Source: Granulicella sp. (GTDB taxonomy: Bacteria; Acidobacteriota; Terriglobia; Terriglobales; Acidobacteriaceae). From it: a DNA stretch of 9,685 nt. Below the pieces are notes generated by a model. The model saw only the letters and a list, made by a program, of their open reading frames with translations, was not told where the DNA came from and did not search any database. The stretch spans positions 1-9,685 of the forward strand of contig PKWK01000299.1 in assembly GCA_003133205.1 (NCBI GenBank). The letters run 5' to 3'. Of the stretch, positions 6,391-9,685 are shown in pieces; position 1 is the first letter of the stretch; each line of letters starts with the position of its first letter. The position numbers were made by a program, and so were the translations under genes.

Positions 6391-8097
6391 ATGAAAACTC
6401 TGCCCTCGCGGACGAGATCCACTTCAGAGGGCGCTCTCGCGCCACTCCGAACATCCGTCAAGAGTCTCAGTCTGAGGAAAGACACGAAGACCTCAGACGA
6501 CCCACGCTGGATGCTGGTGCAACGGATCGTGGCGAGTCAAAACCTCAGGCGCTCCAGCCTGCTCTGCAATTTTCTTCTCTTTGTATGCGACCGATTTTTG
6601 GACGGCAAGTCTGCCGAGATCACCGAGCAGCAGATCGCCATCCAGGTGTTCGGTCGCGCCAAGGGGTTCAAAGGTGACGGGGATAACATCGTTCGGAGTT
6701 ATGCCCGCACCCTGCGCAATCGCATCATGGACTACTTTTCCTGCGAAGGCAGGAACGAGCCGATCGTTGTAGTCATTCCTCGAGGAGCCTACGTTCCCGT
6801 CTTCCTGCCCCGGAGCGAAGCCGTCGAGTCTGCAGCCGAGCGCGCCGAAGTCCTATGGGATCCCCCGCTCAGCGAAATCGAAGAAGCGGCGCCCTGGTGC
6901 GTAAGAGTCGAATCGGAGGGCGTATTGCCGACCGGATTGAACGGCCCTGAATCGACCTTCACCGCAACCGGTCGGCAGTCTCTGGAAGAAGAGGTAGCCG
7001 ATGACAGCACACTTAGGGCAAACGGTTCTGGCTCAGGTGAGATGGCCCAACCGGATGCCACTGCCATATCGCCAACTGACGCCAACTCGACGACTGCGTC
7101 GGATCTGCCGCTCGTGGAATCGTCTGCCAGCTCTCGACAACCCAATTTGTCACGAACCAAAAGGCGGCGACCGTACCGCATCCTACTCTGGTTCGCCGCG
7201 ACAGTGTTCCTTGTTGCTTTGCTGGTGGCAGGCGCTGTCGGCGGCTACCTCGAAGGCAATGGAACTATCTACCGCTGGAGGCATCCCGATCCACGCGAGG
7301 TCACACTCAACCACATCTTCTGGACCTATTTCTTCGAAGACACGCGCGATACGTTCGTTGTTCCCTCTGACGGCAGCTTCGCGATGGCCGAAAGATTGAG
7401 CAGACTTTCGAACCCCGGTTCCCCGGAGCATAACGAAGGCGAGCGCGATTCAACGGCTAGTACGGCCAAAACACAGTCCATCGGCATGCACCCCCAAGCG
7501 GAAGCGATCGGCAGCTCCCGCTACACGACAATGGCCGACCTCAATTTCATCGCGGCTCTTTCGCGCCTAAAGGAGGTGGTGCCGAACCGTTTAAGGATCC
7601 GGTTTAGCCGCGACTTCAGCATGGGAGAACTGACTACGGGAAATGCGATCCTCCTCGGTTCTGTCGACTCGAATCCTTGGTTCGATCTTTTTCAACCCCA
7701 ACTCGACTTCAAATTCACCCGAGGCTCACACTCCGGACTCTTCGTGAACCAGCACCCCATCGCCGGCGAACAGCTAACCTACGGCACGATTCCAAACGAC
7801 CCTCTTCATCATACTTATGGTTTGATCGCTTTTGCACCGAACGTTTACGTTCTTGACCATGAGCACGTTCTGATCGTGGAAGGGATCGATACTGCAGGGG
7901 CCGAAGCAGCCGAGACCTTCTTGCTGAACTCTGATTTGATGCAACCGATTTTCGAGCGCGCGATAACGGATAGCGGAGTGATTCGCCCGTTTGAGATTCT
8001 GATTGAGGCGGATGCGGGATCGCGTTCCCACGTGATATGTGAACGTATCGGCAGGAAAAAGACGCCGGTGCCGATTTCAGTGCTGGCGAAGCAATGA
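6391..8097 (+). CDS. Membrane-anchored winged-helix one-component regulator (ToxR-like layout)
   Basis: 568 residues. Residues about 38-140 form the cytoplasmic DNA-binding domain seen in many Acidobacteriota regulators: 'LVQRIVASQNLRRSSLLCNF', 'ITEQQIAIQVFGRAKGF', 'DNIVRSYARTLRNRI' (probable recognition region) and a wing-like 'VVVIPRGAYVPVFLPR'. Residues 141-256 are a low-complexity Ser/Thr/Ala/Glu-rich linker. A basic stop (KRRR, 257-260) precedes one membrane helix at about 263-285, giving N-in/C-out topology. Residues 305-545 form an extracytoplasmic domain with 'VVPSDGSF' (323-330), 'YTTMADLNFIAALSRL' (378-393) and 'GNAILLGSVDSNPWFDLFQ' (417-435), presumably the sensor. There is no kinase or receiver domain, so signal reception and DNA binding lie in one chain, as in ToxR/CadC. 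It is divergent from the receptor operon, its likely target. A GGTGG 10 nt before the ATG is a weak ribosome binding site. Ligand unknown. Confidence 0.82.
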   Translation: MKTLPSRTRSTSEGALAPLRTSVKSLSLRKDTKTSDDPRWMLVQRIVASQNLRRSSLLCNFLLFVCDRFLDGKSAEITEQQIAIQVFGRAKGFKGDGDNIVRSYARTLRNRIMDYFSCEGRNEPIVVVIPRGAYVPVFLPRSEAVESAAERAEVLWDPPLSEIEEAAPWCVRVESEGVLPTGLNGPESTFTATGRQSLEEEVADDSTLRANGSGSGEMAQPDATAISPTDANSTTASDLPLVESSASSRQPNLSRTKRRRPYRILLWFAATVFLVALLVAGAVGGYLEGNGTIYRWRHPDPREVTLNHIFWTYFFEDTRDTFVVPSDGSFAMAERLSRLSNPGSPEHNEGERDSTASTAKTQSIGMHPQAEAIGSSRYTTMADLNFIAALSRLKEVVPNRLRIRFSRDFSMGELTTGNAILLGSVDSNPWFDLFQPQLDFKFTRGSHSGLFVNQHPIAGEQLTYGTIPNDPLHHTYGLIAFAPNVYVLDHEHVLIVEGIDTAGAEAAETFLLNSDLMQPIFERAITDSGVIRPFEILIEADAGSRSHVICERIGRKKTPVPISVLAKQ

Positions 8098-8125
8098 TCG
8101 AACAGTGGAGCCGGGCAATTTCAGC

Positions 8126-8227
8126 CGTCTCGGCCATCGCGGGAATGACTTCCTTGTAGTTGCGTGTGGAGACGCCGCGCATCATTATCTCCGACATCCG
8201 CGCGCCCATTTGCTCGCCGCTCTGCAT
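8126..8227 (-). pseudogene. Remnant of IS256/mutator-family transposase
   Basis: On the minus strand, 34 codons read MGARMSEIMMRGVSTRNYKE and then VIPAMAET. This resembles the segment before the first catalytic region in mutator-type transposases, where 'GVSTR.Y' and 'AETVGVSKS(S/T)VSR' are typical. The match stops abruptly after 'MAET': the expected 'VGVSKSSVSR' is replaced by unrelated sequence that runs into the 3' end of the regulator gene. Upstream, a TGA at 8234-8236 closes the frame. About 30 of some 400 residues survive and no catalytic residues are left. It begins 29 nt after the regulator stop, showing that an element once lay here. The assignment rests on motif memory over a short stretch. 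Confidence 0.5.
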
Positions 8228-8796
8228 GGCAGTTCATTGAGCAGCTTCCGGCGGAGCGTCGGATACAGTGGAATGCTGCCACCGAATACAAGGTTACATA
8301 CGCATGCTTGAAACCTCGATGAGAGGATCGACCAGAAGCTATTCAGAGGAGAGTGTAACTACATCAGGACCACACCGGACAACCCCATTCATCATCTCCG
8401 ATGCTCCGCTGGTGACGTGGGAGAGAACGGACGAAGGTCGGTTCCCGTTTGGGATCGGCTTCCACCGGACAAACGTCGAAGTCCTGTTGCCCATCTCGCA
8501 CATTCAGCCCCACGCCGGGCAATTGGGGTCCTGCATTTGGCCTTCGGCACTACACACGTGAATGCGGGTTCTCAGGAGCGCGTCGATTTCGTCCAAAACC
8601 GCATTCACATTCGCGCCCGGAAATGGTCACCTTATTTGATATCCCTGCACCCCCAACGACTCAACACCTGGGCACTGAAGAGTAAGCGACCGAGTAACCG
8701 CATGGTTGACAGAGGCCAGAAGTTGGACGGGGTGACTTTTGTTGGCTGGTGGCCGATGCGGTTGGGGTAAGTTTATCGAGGCTGTGGATGGAGCGG
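8228..8796. other. Gene-free interval between the two transposase remnants
   Basis: 569 bp with no recognisable gene. Two overlapping plus-strand frames exist (8268-8561 and 8417-8770, both from GTG). They lack a ribosome binding site and their products resemble nothing I know, so I treat them as chance openings. On the minus strand, frames around 8400-8560 are interrupted by stops. A 10-bp direct repeat (CACCGGACAA at 8373-8382 and 8463-8472) is the only repetition noticed. The interval is probably decayed mobile-element or rearranged DNA. Confidence 0.5.
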
Positions 8797-9615
8797 TTAA
8801 CAGTTGCCGCGCTTGCTGATTCCATACAGTCTCGCCTTGCCACCGGTCGAATGCTGCTTCGGCAGCAGCCCCAACCAGGCCGCGAACTCTCGTCCCTTGC
8901 GGAAGGCTGCGCCGTTACCGATGGAGGCCACGATCGCGGTTGCAACCAGTGGTCCGATGCCAGGGATCTGCCGCAGTCTCCGACACGCAGCATCGCTCGA
9001 AGCGATCCGTTCCACTTCGTCGTTCATCTGCACGATCTGAAGCTCCAGGTCCTTCCACTCGCTCCACAGCATGGCAACCAGGTTCCGCATCCTCGGGGTG
9101 AGGTTCTCGTTGACGTTCTCAAGCACCTCAGGCAGAGCTTCCCTCAGCCGAATCGGGCTCTTGGCGAACACGATGCCCCGCTCCAGCAGGAACGCACGAA
9201 TCTGGTTGATCAGAGAAGTTCTTCGCGCCATGAGCCGGTCACGCACGCGATGGAGAGCTTGCAGGTCGAGCTGATCATCTGTCTTGATCGGCACGAAGCG
9301 CATGTTCTCGCGATCTACTGCCTCGGCAATCGCTTCAGCGTCGATGAAATCGTTCTTGTTCGACTTCACAAACGGCTTCACGAACTGGGCTGGAATCAAC
9401 TTCACATCATGGCCTTGTTCCCGTAAAGCACGGCCGAGGAAGTGCGACCCCGAACATGCTTCCATCCCGATTAAGCAAGTCTGCATGTTCGCGGTGAAGA
9501 CAATCAACTGCTTCTGGGTAAACTTCTTCTTCAGCAGCACCTTGCCGTTATCGCCAAGTGCCACCAGGTGAAAGGTCGTCTTGCCAAGGTCAATACCAAC
9601 CGATCGAATCTGCAT
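8797..9615 (-). CDS. IS110-family transposase, C-terminally truncated
   Basis: 272 residues against roughly 320-345 for intact IS110-family enzymes. The N-terminal RuvC-like DEDD domain is complete: D9 in 'VGIDLGKTTFHLV', E52 in 'GMEACSGS', and D89 and D92 in 'KNDFIDAEAIAEA'. A helical middle follows (about 115-205). The transposase-20 domain starts at 'LRQIPGIGPLVATAIVASIG' (214-233) and reaches 'AAWLGLLPKQHSTGGKARL', with S256 in the position of the conserved, probably catalytic serine. The protein ends at 'ISKRGNC' followed by TAA. Relatives usually continue with Tyr-Leu-Arg and 60-70 more residues. None of the three frames after the stop restores that sequence, so the end was lost by deletion or recombination near 8797. 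The element is therefore probably immobile. A strong AGGAGG lies 9 nt before the ATG. Confidence 0.9.
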   Translation of the reverse strand: MQIRSVGIDLGKTTFHLVALGDNGKVLLKKKFTQKQLIVFTANMQTCLIGMEACSGSHFLGRALREQGHDVKLIPAQFVKPFVKSNKNDFIDAEAIAEAVDRENMRFVPIKTDDQLDLQALHRVRDRLMARRTSLINQIRAFLLERGIVFAKSPIRLREALPEVLENVNENLTPRMRNLVAMLWSEWKDLELQIVQMNDEVERIASSDAACRRLRQIPGIGPLVATAIVASIGNGAAFRKGREFAAWLGLLPKQHSTGGKARLYGISKRGNC

Positions 9616-9685
9616 GTCGATGATCCTCCTTGAATCTGCCTACAAGATCTCCCGATGGAAATCAAGCGGCGGACCATCTTAGTAA
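9616..9685 (-). mobile_element. 5' leader of the IS110-family element (partial)
   Basis: 70 nt upstream of the transposase, cut by the window edge. It holds AGGAGG at 9625-9630, nine nt from the start codon. IS110 elements carry non-coding ends that encode a bridge RNA guiding target choice. Too little of the leader is visible to tell whether this end holds it, and the element boundary cannot be placed. Confidence 0.4.

Noticed and set aside
7715..8227. A 170-codon minus-strand frame as an intact gene
   Set aside because: Only the first 34 codons resemble a transposase; the rest is antisense to the regulator's coding sequence.
8373..8472. CACCGGACAA direct repeat, 90 bp apart
   Set aside because: A single 10-mer repeat in some 700 bp is not far from chance, and the flanks do not extend it.
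8268..8770. Overlapping plus-strand frames of 97 and 117 codons as genes
   Set aside because: They overlap each other, start at GTG without a ribosome binding site, and give no family resemblance.
8797..9426. Plus-strand frames opposite the IS110 transposase (for example 8749-9426)
   Set aside because: They are antisense to a well-recognised transposase and have no features of their own.

Overview
The window looks like chromosomal DNA of a soil-type Acidobacteriota (Acidobacteriaceae/Terriglobia). Two family signatures point there: a very long TonB-dependent receptor with an N-terminal carboxypeptidase-regulatory-like domain, and a membrane-anchored winged-helix regulator of a type I associate with this phylum. 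This assignment is from recognition only; no 16S or marker gene is present.

Layout. Positions 1-1744 (minus) hold the first 581 codons of a secreted, probably lipid-anchored protein: a YVTN/YncE-type beta-propeller followed by the start of a phosphoesterase (alkaline-phosphatase-superfamily) domain. The gene runs off the left edge. Positions 1891-2709 (minus) encode an exported glycerophosphodiester phosphodiesterase. Positions 2752-6102 (minus) encode the TonB-dependent receptor. Receptor and diesterase are only 42 nt apart with no terminator between them. The third gene follows after a 146-nt gap that contains a nested inverted-repeat structure. The order of transcription is therefore receptor, then diesterase, then propeller/phosphoesterase.

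A 267-bp divergent intergenic region (6124-6390) separates the receptor from a plus-strand gene (6391-8097). That gene encodes a single-pass membrane regulator: cytoplasmic winged helix, long Ser/Thr/Ala-rich linker, one membrane helix, extracytoplasmic sensor domain. The intergenic region contains five copies of ACACC/GGTGT, two of which form a perfect 6-bp inverted repeat, and these are candidate operator sites. My reading, which is inference, is a self-contained uptake and breakdown locus for an organophosphate or phosphodiester substrate, controlled by a divergent one-component sensor.

The right-hand part (8098-9685) is a mobile-element scrapyard. It has a short remnant of an IS256/mutator-type transposase, about 570 bp with no recognisable gene, and an IS110-family transposase on the minus strand whose C-terminus is missing. 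No tRNA, rRNA, CRISPR array or origin was seen.
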